Assembly (NCBI GenBank): GCA_945827565.1
Contig: CALZNR010000121.1
Coordinates: forward strand, 1-5,366
DNA length: 5,366 bases
Source of the DNA: an uncultured Prevotella sp.
Lineage (GTDB): Bacteria > Bacteroidota > Bacteroidia > Bacteroidales > Bacteroidaceae
Reading direction: 5' to 3'
Shown one piece after another: positions 1 to 5,366 of this stretch. Under the pieces are notes generated by a model, which did not search any database, was not told the DNA's origin, and saw nothing but the letters and a program-made list of their open reading frames with translations. How positions within the stretch are numbered: position 1 is the first letter of the stretch; each line of letters begins with the position of its first letter. The position numbers and the translations under genes are program-made.

Positions 1-99
1 AAGAAATGTAAAATTCTCGGCGAAAGAATGTAACTCATTCAATATGAGGAAGAAATTTATTGGAAATTTGGCTTCCAAAAAGCTCAGTGGAGAATGCAA

Positions 100-172
100 T
101 GCAAAGTGACAACTATCGGGGTGCAAAGTGACAACTATTGGGGTGCAAAGTGACAACCATTGAAGTGCAAAG
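100..172. repeat. 22-bp tandem direct repeat array, three full copies plus a partial fourth
   Basis: Three consecutive 22-bp units begin at 100, 122 and 144, and the first 7 bases of a fourth begin at 166. Each starts TGCAAAGTGACAAC. Copies 1 and 2 differ at one base; copy 3 differs from copy 2 at a few bases in its second half. The array is perfectly phased with no spacers. I see no coding frame running through it. Arrays of this kind occur as multiple transposase-binding repeats at IS21-family ends, as iterons of replication initiators, and as protein-binding arrays. The sequence alone does not decide between these. The repeats are certain; the function is unknown. Confidence 0.9.
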
Positions 173-187
173 CCAGCCCCCAAAAAC

Positions 188-226
188 TGCATATTTATAC
201 AGTTTAAGTGTATATTTATACAGTTT
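188..226. repeat. Two AT-rich palindromes repeated at 21-bp spacing, operator-like
   Basis: The 15-base string ATATTTATACAGTTT occurs at 191-205 and again at 212-226, exactly 21 bp apart. Each copy lies in a dyad. At 209-222 the palindrome TGTATA-TT-TATACA is perfect. At 188-201 the same palindrome has one mismatched pair (C190 against A199), but its arms continue outwards to AAACTG (184-189) and CAGTTT (200-205). Two dyads two helical turns apart are what a pair of adjacent dimer sites on one DNA face would look like, so an operator is the natural reading. No regulator gene or clear target promoter lies beside them, so function is inferred only. Confidence 0.75.
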
Positions 227-665
227 TAGGCATTTTTACACCCTCCATTTGTTAAAACAAACCCAATAATTAAATACTTTTTCACATTTAGTTCATACTG
301 ATTAAAGCCACACAGAATGAACTTAGCCACTTATATACATTTCAAAGCAGAATTTGTTACTTTACACCGACTTGAAGTAACTATACCTGCCACTACTCCT
401 CCAGCACAACCATCTACCATTGGACTCACACCATCTTGTTGGGAAAGACTGTCATTGAAAGAAAATATGGCCAATCGTTTGGAGGCATCATTATTTTTAG
501 TAACTTTGCAGCAAAGAAACAATGTGGAGCGCACCGATCAGATCGGGATACTCATCAAATAATATTGAAAACAGGAGCACACTGCTGCGTCAATGGCGGG
601 CCACAGTTTGCAATATGTGTTGCAAATAGCGGATTTCTGTCGGTGGATTACAAAGACCAGTAGCA
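227..665. other. Gap with no recognisable gene
   Basis: This stretch lies between the left repeats and ribE. It holds only short open frames: 81 codons at 317-562 and 75 codons at 436-663 on the plus strand, and 67 codons at 331-534 on the minus strand. They overlap each other in different frames. None of their products shows a motif, signal peptide or family signature that I recognise, and none has a convincing promoter and ribosome-binding site. A TTTGTT/AACAAA dyad sits at 248-261. I saw no tRNA-like cloverleaf and no FMN riboswitch-like element before ribE. It may be plain intergenic DNA or the decayed remains of a gene or element; I cannot tell which. Confidence 0.5.
607..626. repeat. 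Perfect 7-bp inverted repeat (hairpin or dyad)
   Basis: TTTGCAA at 607-613 and TTGCAAA at 620-626 are exact reverse complements around a 6-base loop (614-619). In RNA the stem could gain a G-U pair from 606 and 627. No T-run follows, so it is not a good intrinsic terminator. It lies about 125 bp before the ribE start and could be a binding site or a chance palindrome. Confidence 0.55.
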
Positions 666-718
666 CTCTAACCTTATTTTAACAGGAGTTTTCATCACAA
701 TCGCGGTGCGTTCCCTTT

Positions 719-726
719 TTTATTTG
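719..726 (+). promoter_or_regulatory. Weak candidate -7 box for ribE
   Basis: TTTATTTG matches the Bacteroidetes -7 consensus TAnnTTTG except for the second base. It would place the transcript start near 733 and give a leader of under 20 nt before the ATG at 751. No clear TTTG box is found about 20 bp upstream; only TTTTC at 689-693 lies in that region. If it is real, it argues against the upstream GTG at 706 as the start codon. Confidence 0.25.
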
Positions 727-750
727 CAATTCAAGACATCTTTAAAGAAT

Positions 751-1353
751 ATGTTTTCCGGTATCATCGAAGGCTTGGCAATCGTCAAGGCAATCAACGC
801 CCAAGGAGGCAATATGGATTTCACATTGGAATGTGATTTTGCGCAAGAACTTACTATCGACCAAAGCGTGGCACATAACGGTGTGTGTCTCACCGTGGTT
901 TCCATAGACAACAACTGCTATACCGTGACTGCCATCAAGGAAACACTTGACCGTAGCAATCTGGGACTGCTGCACGTGGGCGACAAGGTGAATGTAGAGC
1001 GCTCAATGATGATGAACGGCAGACTGGATGGGCATATCGTGCAGGGACACGTAGATACCACCGCCACCTGTATCGCCATGGAAGATGCTGATGGAAGCAC
1101 CTACTACACCTTTGAATATACCCCACAGGAAGAAGATATAAGGAAAGGCTATTTCACTGTAGATAAGGGCAGTGTGGCAGTCAATGGAGTGTCGCTCACC
1201 GTGTGCCAGCCCACCAAATCCACCTTCCAAGTGGCTATTATTCCCTATACCCGCACCCACACCAATTTCTGCGACATCACCGTAGGCACCAAGGTGAATC
1301 TGGAATTTGACATCATCGGCAAATATGTGGCACGCATCCAAGAATTGCGTTAA
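751..1353 (+). CDS. ribE: Riboflavin synthase, alpha subunit type
   Basis: This 200-residue protein catalyses the last step of riboflavin synthesis: two molecules of 6,7-dimethyl-8-ribityllumazine are converted to riboflavin and a ribitylaminopyrimidine that is recycled. It is cytosolic and in known cases works as a homotrimer. The two tandem lumazine-binding domains are visible. The N-terminal one opens with MFSGIIEGLA (1-10) and carries SVAHNGVCLTV (39-49). The second opens near GHIVQGHVD (94-102) and carries KGSVAVNGVSLTV (139-151). NVERSMMMNGRLDGH (81-95) between them is typical of the family. Length and ends fit the usual 200-215 residues. I chose the ATG at 751 because the family begins exactly with MFSG or MFTG; an in-frame GTG at 706 would add 15 unrelated residues. 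The Shine-Dalgarno sequence is poor, as is normal in Bacteroidetes. The stop codon directly abuts the LytTR remnant in the same frame. Confidence 0.96.
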   Translation: MFSGIIEGLAIVKAINAQGGNMDFTLECDFAQELTIDQSVAHNGVCLTVVSIDNNCYTVTAIKETLDRSNLGLLHVGDKVNVERSMMMNGRLDGHIVQGHVDTTATCIAMEDADGSTYYTFEYTPQEEDIRKGYFTVDKGSVAVNGVSLTVCQPTKSTFQVAIIPYTRTHTNFCDITVGTKVNLEFDIIGKYVARIQELR

Positions 1354-1683
1354 TTTGTCTTAACCTTCATTTTTGTAAAGAGCGATTACCAGCTGCAGCG
1401 CATACAGTTTGACGACATCCTGTATGTGGAAGGACAGAAAGACTATGTAAGGTTTTACTTGGAAAACGGACAGAAAATCATGTCGCTCATCAACATGAAG
1501 AGCTTGGAAGACTATCTGCCCAAACCCGACTTTCTGCGTATTCATCGTTCATACATAGTCAACATGAACAAGGCATCTTCTGTGGTGAGAATGCGAGTGG
1601 TGGTGAACAACCAGTACCTGCCTATTTCAGACTCCTATAAAGAAGAGGTGCAGAAGTATTTTGACGAGCACACCATTGAGTAG
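1354..1683 (+). pseudogene. Headless LytTR-domain response regulator remnant
   Basis: Translation in the ribE frame, starting at the codon after the ribE TAA, gives 109 residues. From about residue 5 (FIFVKSDYQLQRI) they form an almost complete LytTR DNA-binding domain. Family hallmarks are DDILYVEGQKDYV (20-32), SLEDYLPKPDFLRIHRSYIV (50-69) and QYLPISDSYKEEV (88-100). LytTR domains normally sit at the C-terminus of response regulators of about 240 residues, behind a phosphorylatable receiver domain. Here that receiver is absent and ribE takes its place. There is no ATG before the domain. The first possible GTG start (1426) falls inside the conserved ILYVEGQ motif and would drop the first strands of the fold. 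The fragment itself has no stop or frameshift, so the loss may be recent. It could be a deletion remnant, an assembly chimera, or, less likely, a small protein from a non-standard start such as ATT at 1369. No partner histidine kinase is in view. Confidence 0.75.
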
Positions 1684-1737
1684 TGCACCACAAGACACAC
1701 GCAGAAAGCAACATCATTATCCCCTTTGCAAACGCCT

Positions 1738-2409
1738 TTAGAGCAAGGATAGCATCTCACAGGGAGTGGTCACGAAATGAGATGCCCCATGTTGCATCAG
1801 GAACTCCTTGTCCCGGAAGCCCCAAAGCACACTCAGACAGGTCATACCGCAATTCCGTGCAGTGGCAACATCCACATCACTATCGCCAATATAGAGACAC
1901 TTGCTGAGAGGAGTATGGAAATAGTCGGCAGCATGCAACAGCATTTGCGGTGCAGGCTTCTTGGGCATCTCAGTGCTCTCGCCAATGGCCAAAGGGATAT
2001 AGTCAGCAAAGAAACGCTGGTTGAGAAGTGTCACACCAGCCTGCAGTTTGTTACTTGCCACGGCTATGTGCTTCTGATGCTGACTGAGGGTTTGCAGCAG
2101 GGGAATAATCCCATCATACGGCACAGTATTGTCTAAGGAGTGTACAAGATAGTGCTGTTTGAAATCATCAAACACCTTCTGGAAGGAATCCTCATCTATA
2201 TCTGCTGGTAAGGCTCGCTCTATCAACTTTCTCACGCCGTTGCCAACAAACATACGGATGTTGTCTGTAGAATGACACGGGAAACCATTTTGCTGCAATG
2301 CCCAATTGGTACTCACAGCCAAATCTTGCAGGGAATTGAGCAGTGTACCATCCAAATCAAATACAAAGGTATTGAACTGCGAAAGCATCAAACCATTATC
2401 CATAACCAT
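1738..2409 (-). CDS. gph: HAD-family hydrolase, phosphoglycolate phosphatase-like
   Basis: This 223-residue cytosolic protein belongs to the haloacid dehalogenase superfamily, subclass I with a helical cap. Motif I is FDLDGTLLNS (17-26), with nucleophile Asp18 and acid/base Asp20. Motif II is the Ser of VASNK (117-121). Motif III is Lys151 of KKPAP (150-154). Motif IV is GDSDVD (175-180), with Asp176 and Asp180 for Mg2+. The residues between motifs I and II form the cap. The architecture and the KPAP and GDSDVD spacing are those of Gph-type phosphatases, which hydrolyse 2-phosphoglycolate released during DNA repair; related members act on pyrophosphate or other small phosphoesters, so the substrate is inferred. 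ATGs at 2409 and 2403 are close together; the first follows an AAAGGC-like sequence and a promoter at 2432-2464. A start at 2388 would also keep motif I. The gene is divergent from mltG and convergent with the LytTR remnant, 54 bp away, with no clear terminator between. Confidence 0.85.
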   Translation of the reverse strand: MVMDNGLMLSQFNTFVFDLDGTLLNSLQDLAVSTNWALQQNGFPCHSTDNIRMFVGNGVRKLIERALPADIDEDSFQKVFDDFKQHYLVHSLDNTVPYDGIIPLLQTLSQHQKHIAVASNKLQAGVTLLNQRFFADYIPLAIGESTEMPKKPAPQMLLHAADYFHTPLSKCLYIGDSDVDVATARNCGMTCLSVLWGFRDKEFLMQHGASHFVTTPCEMLSLL

Positions 2410-2431
2410 CTTTTTGCCTTTAAATCCGATG

Positions 2432-2464
2432 CAAAGTTATACATTTCCACAAAAATCAGGCAAA
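2432..2464 (-). promoter_or_regulatory. Bacteroidetes-type promoter for the HAD phosphatase gene
   Basis: On the minus strand, TAACTTTG (2439 down to 2432) matches the -7 consensus TAnnTTTG exactly and continues into GCATC. A TTTG box (2464 down to 2461) lies 21 bp upstream, the spacing expected for the primary sigma factor of this phylum. Transcription would start near 2425, leaving a leader of about 17 nt before the ATG at 2409. Confidence 0.7.
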
Positions 2465-2481
2465 ATGATTTTGTTTTTTTA

Positions 2482-2489
2482 TACCTTTG
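2482..2489 (+). promoter_or_regulatory. Candidate -7 box for mltG
   Basis: TACCTTTG matches TAnnTTTG exactly and is followed by GC, as is common in Bacteroidales. It lies about 50 bp before the mltG ATG and follows a T-rich run (2469-2480). No TTTG box occurs at the usual 19-21 bp distance; the nearest, ending at 2473, is only 8 bp away. This makes it weaker than the opposing promoter, from which its -7 box is about 40 bp away. Confidence 0.5.
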
Positions 2490-2539
2490 CAGCATAGATA
2501 TGGCATGTAGGACACAGCCGACCTATTCATAACAGCACC

Positions 2540-3604
2540 ATGAAGAGAATCATCCACTCCGTTTCCAATACCAAGGTGTACCTTTATACCCTGGCTGTAT
2601 TGGGCATTGCCGTCATAGGGCTTACCTATTATTATTTTTTCAGTCCCATCAGCAAGCAGCAGGAAACCGCTTATCTGTACATTGACGATGATGACGATAT
2701 CGACTCCGTTTATGTGAAAATTGCAGCCTTCAGCAACAGACATGGCAGAGCCGGCTTTGGCACGCTGGCACGCCACTGGGACTATAGCAGCAACATCAAG
2801 ACGGGCAGATATGCCATCCAGCCTAAAGAGGGAGCGTTTGAAGTGTTGAGACATCTGAAGAACGGAGCACAAGAGCCTATCAATCTCACCATACCCGAAG
2901 TAAAGACCAAGGAGAGACTGGCAGGCTTCTTAGGGAGGAAGATGATGAAAGACAGCATAGAGTTCATCAACTGCCTCAACGACAGTGGCATTTGCGCCCA
3001 GTTAGGTTATACAGTACAGAGCATTCCTGCACTGTTCATCCCCAACACCTACAGCATCTACTGGAACACTGATGTGGAGACCTTCATAAAAAGAATGTTA
3101 AAGGAGCATCATGCTTTTTGGCAGCAAAAAGACCGAATGGAGCGAGCCAAGAAGATGGGCATGACACCCACCGAGATAACCACCTTGGCAAGCATCATTG
3201 ACGAAGAGACAAGCAACAATGGCGAAAAGCCTATGATTGCCGGCATGTATCTGAACCGACTGAGATGCCGCTCCGCTGAATATCCCAAAGGGATGCCCTT
3301 GCAGGCTGACCCCACAGTAAAGTTTGCCCACAAGGATTTCAAACTCAGAAGAATATATCACAAACTGCTCACTATCGACAGTCCCTATAACACTTACAAG
3401 TATCCAGGTCTGCCCCCGGGACCTATCAAGATAGCATCGATACAGGGGATTGATGCTGTGCTGAACCATGTAAGCCACGACTATCTTTACATGTGTGCCA
3501 AGGAAGATTTCTCTGGTACTCACAACTTTGCGGCAACCTACAAAGAACATATCAACAATGCCAAGCGATACACAGAAGCACTCAACCGCAAAGGGATTCA
3601 ATGA
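2540..3604 (+). CDS. mltG: Endolytic murein transglycosylase MltG (YceG family)
   Basis: This 354-residue inner-membrane protein cleaves nascent glycan strands inside the chain and is thought to set peptidoglycan strand length or release strands from synthesis. A short basic N-terminus (MKRIIHS) is followed by one membrane segment at about 13-34, putting the rest in the periplasm. The YceG domain is clear. LTIPEVKTKERLAGFL (116-131) and IPNTYSIYWNT (167-177) precede the conserved active-site block LASIIDEET (216-224). Glu223 sits where the invariant Glu of ASIVEKET occurs, followed by MYLNRL (236-241), MPLQADPTVKFA (252-263) and SPYNTYKYPGLPPGPI (281-296). HDYLYMCAKEDFSGTHNF (313-330) near the end is also typical. 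Length fits the family. An unusual run of five Asp residues (49-53) lies just after the membrane anchor. The start is the first ATG, with a weak Shine-Dalgarno sequence. The gene is divergent from the phosphatase and appears to be transcribed alone. Confidence 0.95.
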   Translation: MKRIIHSVSNTKVYLYTLAVLGIAVIGLTYYYFFSPISKQQETAYLYIDDDDDIDSVYVKIAAFSNRHGRAGFGTLARHWDYSSNIKTGRYAIQPKEGAFEVLRHLKNGAQEPINLTIPEVKTKERLAGFLGRKMMKDSIEFINCLNDSGICAQLGYTVQSIPALFIPNTYSIYWNTDVETFIKRMLKEHHAFWQQKDRMERAKKMGMTPTEITTLASIIDEETSNNGEKPMIAGMYLNRLRCRSAEYPKGMPLQADPTVKFAHKDFKLRRIYHKLLTIDSPYNTYKYPGLPPGPIKIASIQGIDAVLNHVSHDYLYMCAKEDFSGTHNFAATYKEHINNAKRYTEALNRKGIQ

Positions 3605-3698
3605 GGCAGCTTTATAACTCCCACGAACAGTCGGGTGCTCCTTCCAAATGAGACCGTATGGGAGAATTGCAGAGTGTACAAAAATATAAACACAGGTT

Positions 3699-3731
3699 TT
3701 TGGGTAATCTGAATTCTTTTACTTATCTTTG
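3699..3731 (+). promoter_or_regulatory. Bacteroidetes-type promoter for the SLBB export gene
   Basis: TTTG at 3699-3702 and TATCTTTG at 3724-3731 are separated by 21 bp and match both boxes of the phylum's primary promoter exactly. An AT-rich tract (about 3679-3690) lies just upstream. Transcription should start near 3737, giving a leader of about 110 nt before the ATG at 3851. This separates the export gene from mltG as its own transcription unit. Confidence 0.72.
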
Positions 3732-3740
3732 CACGACTAT

Positions 3741-3761
3741 TTGCGCATATGCTATACGCAA
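3741..3761 (+). promoter_or_regulatory. 5' leader hairpin before the SLBB export gene
   Basis: TTGCG (3741-3745) pairs with CGCAA (3757-3761). After a C-A mismatch, ATA (3747-3749) pairs with TAT (3753-3755) around a TGC loop. The stem would sit at or within a few bases of the predicted 5' end of the transcript. No T-run follows, so it is not a terminator. It could stabilise the message or be a recognition element for a NusG-like antiterminator such as those known at Bacteroides capsule loci. That role is inference; only the dyad is seen. Confidence 0.5.
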
Positions 3762-3850
3762 CTAAGGGAAAAGCTTACTCAGAAGGACCGATATAGAAGT
3801 TGTAAAACATTTGATGGCACTTTAAGATACAATCACAAGAAGATACAGTT

Positions 3851-5324
3851 ATGATGAAAAAAATTCTATTTTCTCTATTTCTCACACTGATGATGCCCAC
3901 AGCTATTTTCGCTCAGTCAATGACCGATGATGCTGTCATGGCGTATGTAAAGGATGGTGTGAAACAAGGAAAAACCCAAAAGCAGCTTTATCAGGAGTTG
4001 CTCATCAAGGGAGTGACCAAAGAGCAACTGCTGCGTATCAAGGAGAAATACGAACAGCAGCAAAGCATGTCTAAGGAGCGTCAAGGTAACGAGAACATAG
4101 ACACCGAACGAACAGAAGCAAAGGACGAAGAAAACAGCTCCTCTGCACAGGATGACAACAAGCAATTGGCAATGCCCCAAGATGGCATCAAGGTGTTTGG
4201 ACGAGACATCTTTTACAGCAGCAATCTCACCTTTGAGCCCAGCATGAACATAGCCACACCCACCGACTATCGTTTGGGACCTGGCGACCAAGTGGTGATT
4301 GAGGTATGGGGTGCCAGTGAGGCAAACATTGTACAGAAAGTGACGCCGGATGGTTACATCTCTATTCCGGATGTGGGTCCCATCGCAGTAAATGGGCTCA
4401 CTGTGCAGGCGGCCAGCAACAGAATCCGCGCAAAACTGAGCAAGATATATTCTGGCATGAAAACTGCCAATGTGGATTTGAGCACCAATGTGAAAGTGAG
4501 TTTGGGACAAATACGCACCATACAGGTGAACATCATGGGCGAAGTGGCGCGCCCTGGTACCTACGCCCTTTCTTCGTTCAGTACAGTGTTCCATGCTCTG
4601 TACAAGGCAGGAGGTGTAAGCCCCATTGGTAGTTTGCGTAACATAAAGGTGGTACGTGGCGGTCGCACCGTTGCCACCATCGATGTATATGACTACATCC
4701 TCCAAGGCAGGTCGCACACCGACATCCGTCTTCAAGAAGGCGACGTGATTCTTGCCAGTCCCTACGAAGCACTCGTAATGATACAGGGAAAAATCAAACG
4801 ACCCATGTATTATGAGATGAAAAGTTCTGAATCCATTGCCACCCTTATCAACTATGCAGGCGGATTCAGCGACGATGCCTATGCATCCTCCATTACAGTG
4901 GAGCGTAGTAACGCCAAGGAGAGAACTATCTGCACAGTAGATGAGATGCACTACAACGACTTCAAGATGAAGGATGGAGACGTAGTGAGCATTGGTGCCA
5001 TCCTTGACAGATACGACAACAGGGTGGAGATAAAGGGTGCCGTGTATCGTCCGGGGTCTTATGCCATCGGACAGGATATCCGCACTGTGCGCGACCTTAT
5101 TCTGAAGGCAGATGGTCTGCTTGAAGAAGCCTTCACCAATCGTGGAGTGTTGCACCGTGAGAATCCTGACAGAAAACTTGAAATCATCTCAGTAAACACC
5201 AAAGGTATTCTTGATGGCACAGAGCCCGACATTGCATTGCAGAAAAACGATGCGCTTTTCATTCCAAGTATCTACGACTTAGAGGCAAAGGGCACACTTG
5301 AAATCAACGGAGAGGTGTTTGCAC
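3851..5324 (+). CDS. Polysaccharide export protein with multiple SLBB domains (Wza-like), 3' end missing
   Basis: This is a periplasmic or outer-membrane protein for capsule or exopolysaccharide export; 491 genuine residues are present. Residues 1-22 form a signal peptide (MMKK, hydrophobic core, AIFA before QS). No lipobox Cys is present, unlike Wza of Escherichia coli. Residues 24-72 are a helical region (AYVKDGVKQGKTQKQLYQEL, then GVTKEQLLRIKEKYEQQQ). A polar, probably disordered linker follows to about 108. The polysaccharide export domain opens with DYRLGPGDQVVIEVWG (139-154), a hallmark of the family. SLBB-type repeats follow: IMGEVARPGTYAL (228-240), MIQGKIKRPMYYEM (310-323), VEIKGAVYRPGSYAI (392-406), and the start of a fourth at LEINGEVFA (483-491). 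Bacteroidetes homologues are usually near 800 residues, so about 300 should be missing. The frame stays open to the window end, but bases from 5325 on are sequencing adapter. ATG 3854 is an equally possible start. This is probably the first gene of a surface polysaccharide locus. Confidence 0.93.
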
Positions 5325-5366
5325 CTGTCTCTTATACACATCTCCGAGCCCACGAGACAGGCAGAA
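5325..5366. other. Illumina Nextera adapter with i7 index N703 (non-genomic)
   Basis: Positions 5325-5343 (CTGTCTCTTATACACATCT) are the reverse complement of the 19-bp Tn5 mosaic end. Positions 5344-5358 (CCGAGCCCACGAGAC) are the i7-side Nextera adapter, and 5359-5366 (AGGCAGAA) equal index N703. This is what a read that runs off a short insert into the adapter contains. It is therefore an untrimmed contig end and not biology. Translated in the export gene's frame it gives the familiar artefact tail SYTHLRAHETGR. The bases should be removed and the upstream gene treated as partial. Confidence 0.98.

Noticed and set aside
2..109. Open frame of 35 codons running in from the left edge and ending in the first repeat
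   Set aside because: The residues show no recognisable motif and the length is within chance. It could be the tail of a gene cut by the contig end, but nothing supports this.
100..172. CRISPR array
   Set aside because: The units are contiguous without unique spacers, so this is a simple tandem repeat.
706..750. GTG start adding 15 residues to riboflavin synthase
   Set aside because: The family begins with MFSG or MFTG at the ATG at 751, and the extra residues match nothing. The only promoter-like box lies downstream of the GTG.
560..750. FMN riboswitch upstream of ribE
   Set aside because: I could not find the conserved RFN-element sequences or its multi-stem layout; only a single short dyad is present.
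3618..3664. Possible terminator after mltG (CTCCCA at 3618-3623 with TGGGAG at 3659-3664)
   Set aside because: The 6-bp stem would close a 35-base loop and no T-run follows, so it does not look like an intrinsic terminator.
3917..5155. A 412-codon open frame on the minus strand
   Set aside because: It lies wholly antisense to the export gene, whose signal peptide, export domain and SLBB repeats are clear. Its product is rich in His, Cys, Ile and Val and shows no family motif. It arises because the sense gene rarely uses codons that read as stops on the other strand.
5325..5366. Continuation of the export protein through PVSYTHLRAHETGR
   Set aside because: The bases are Nextera adapter and index, so these codons are not genomic.

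Overview
The window looks like a piece of a Bacteroidales chromosome, most likely Prevotella/Segatella or a near relative. This is inferred from three things: promoter-like boxes of the Bacteroidetes type (TAnnTTTG with an upstream TTTG), start codons with only weak Shine-Dalgarno sequences, and the character of the encoded proteins, especially the long multi-SLBB export protein and the LytTR fragment. I could not run a database search, so the genus is an inference.

Layout. Positions 1-750 hold no gene I can recognise. They contain a 22-bp direct repeat array (100-172), two AT-rich palindromes 21 bp apart (188-226), and a perfect 7-bp inverted repeat (607-626). Riboflavin synthase (ribE, +) follows at 751-1353. 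Directly after its stop codon, in the same frame, comes a headless LytTR DNA-binding domain (1354-1683, +) with no receiver domain and no proper start: a response-regulator remnant. A HAD-family phosphatase resembling phosphoglycolate phosphatase (1738-2409, -) converges on it and diverges from mltG (2540-3604, +), the endolytic murein transglycosylase. The 130-bp gap between the last two carries a good minus-strand promoter and a weaker plus-strand one. A second gap (3605-3850) carries a well-formed promoter and a roughly 110-nt leader with a hairpin near its 5' end. It leads into a large periplasmic polysaccharide-export (Wza-like, SLBB) protein that starts at 3851 and is cut by the end of the window.

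The most important observation is technical. The last 42 bases (5325-5366) are not genomic. They match the Illumina Nextera read-through adapter (19-bp transposon mosaic end, 15-bp i7-side adapter) followed by an 8-base index identical to N703. The apparent protein tail from the 492nd codon, ending SYTHLRAHETGR, is therefore an artefact, and the real sequence ends at about 5324.

The genes are mostly independent housekeeping functions (flavin synthesis, metabolite repair, peptidoglycan processing). The last gene is probably the first gene of an exopolysaccharide or capsule locus that continued to the right. I found no convincing new multi-gene system. The candidates worth following are the ribE/LytTR junction, the repeat arrays at the left, and the structured leader of the export gene.
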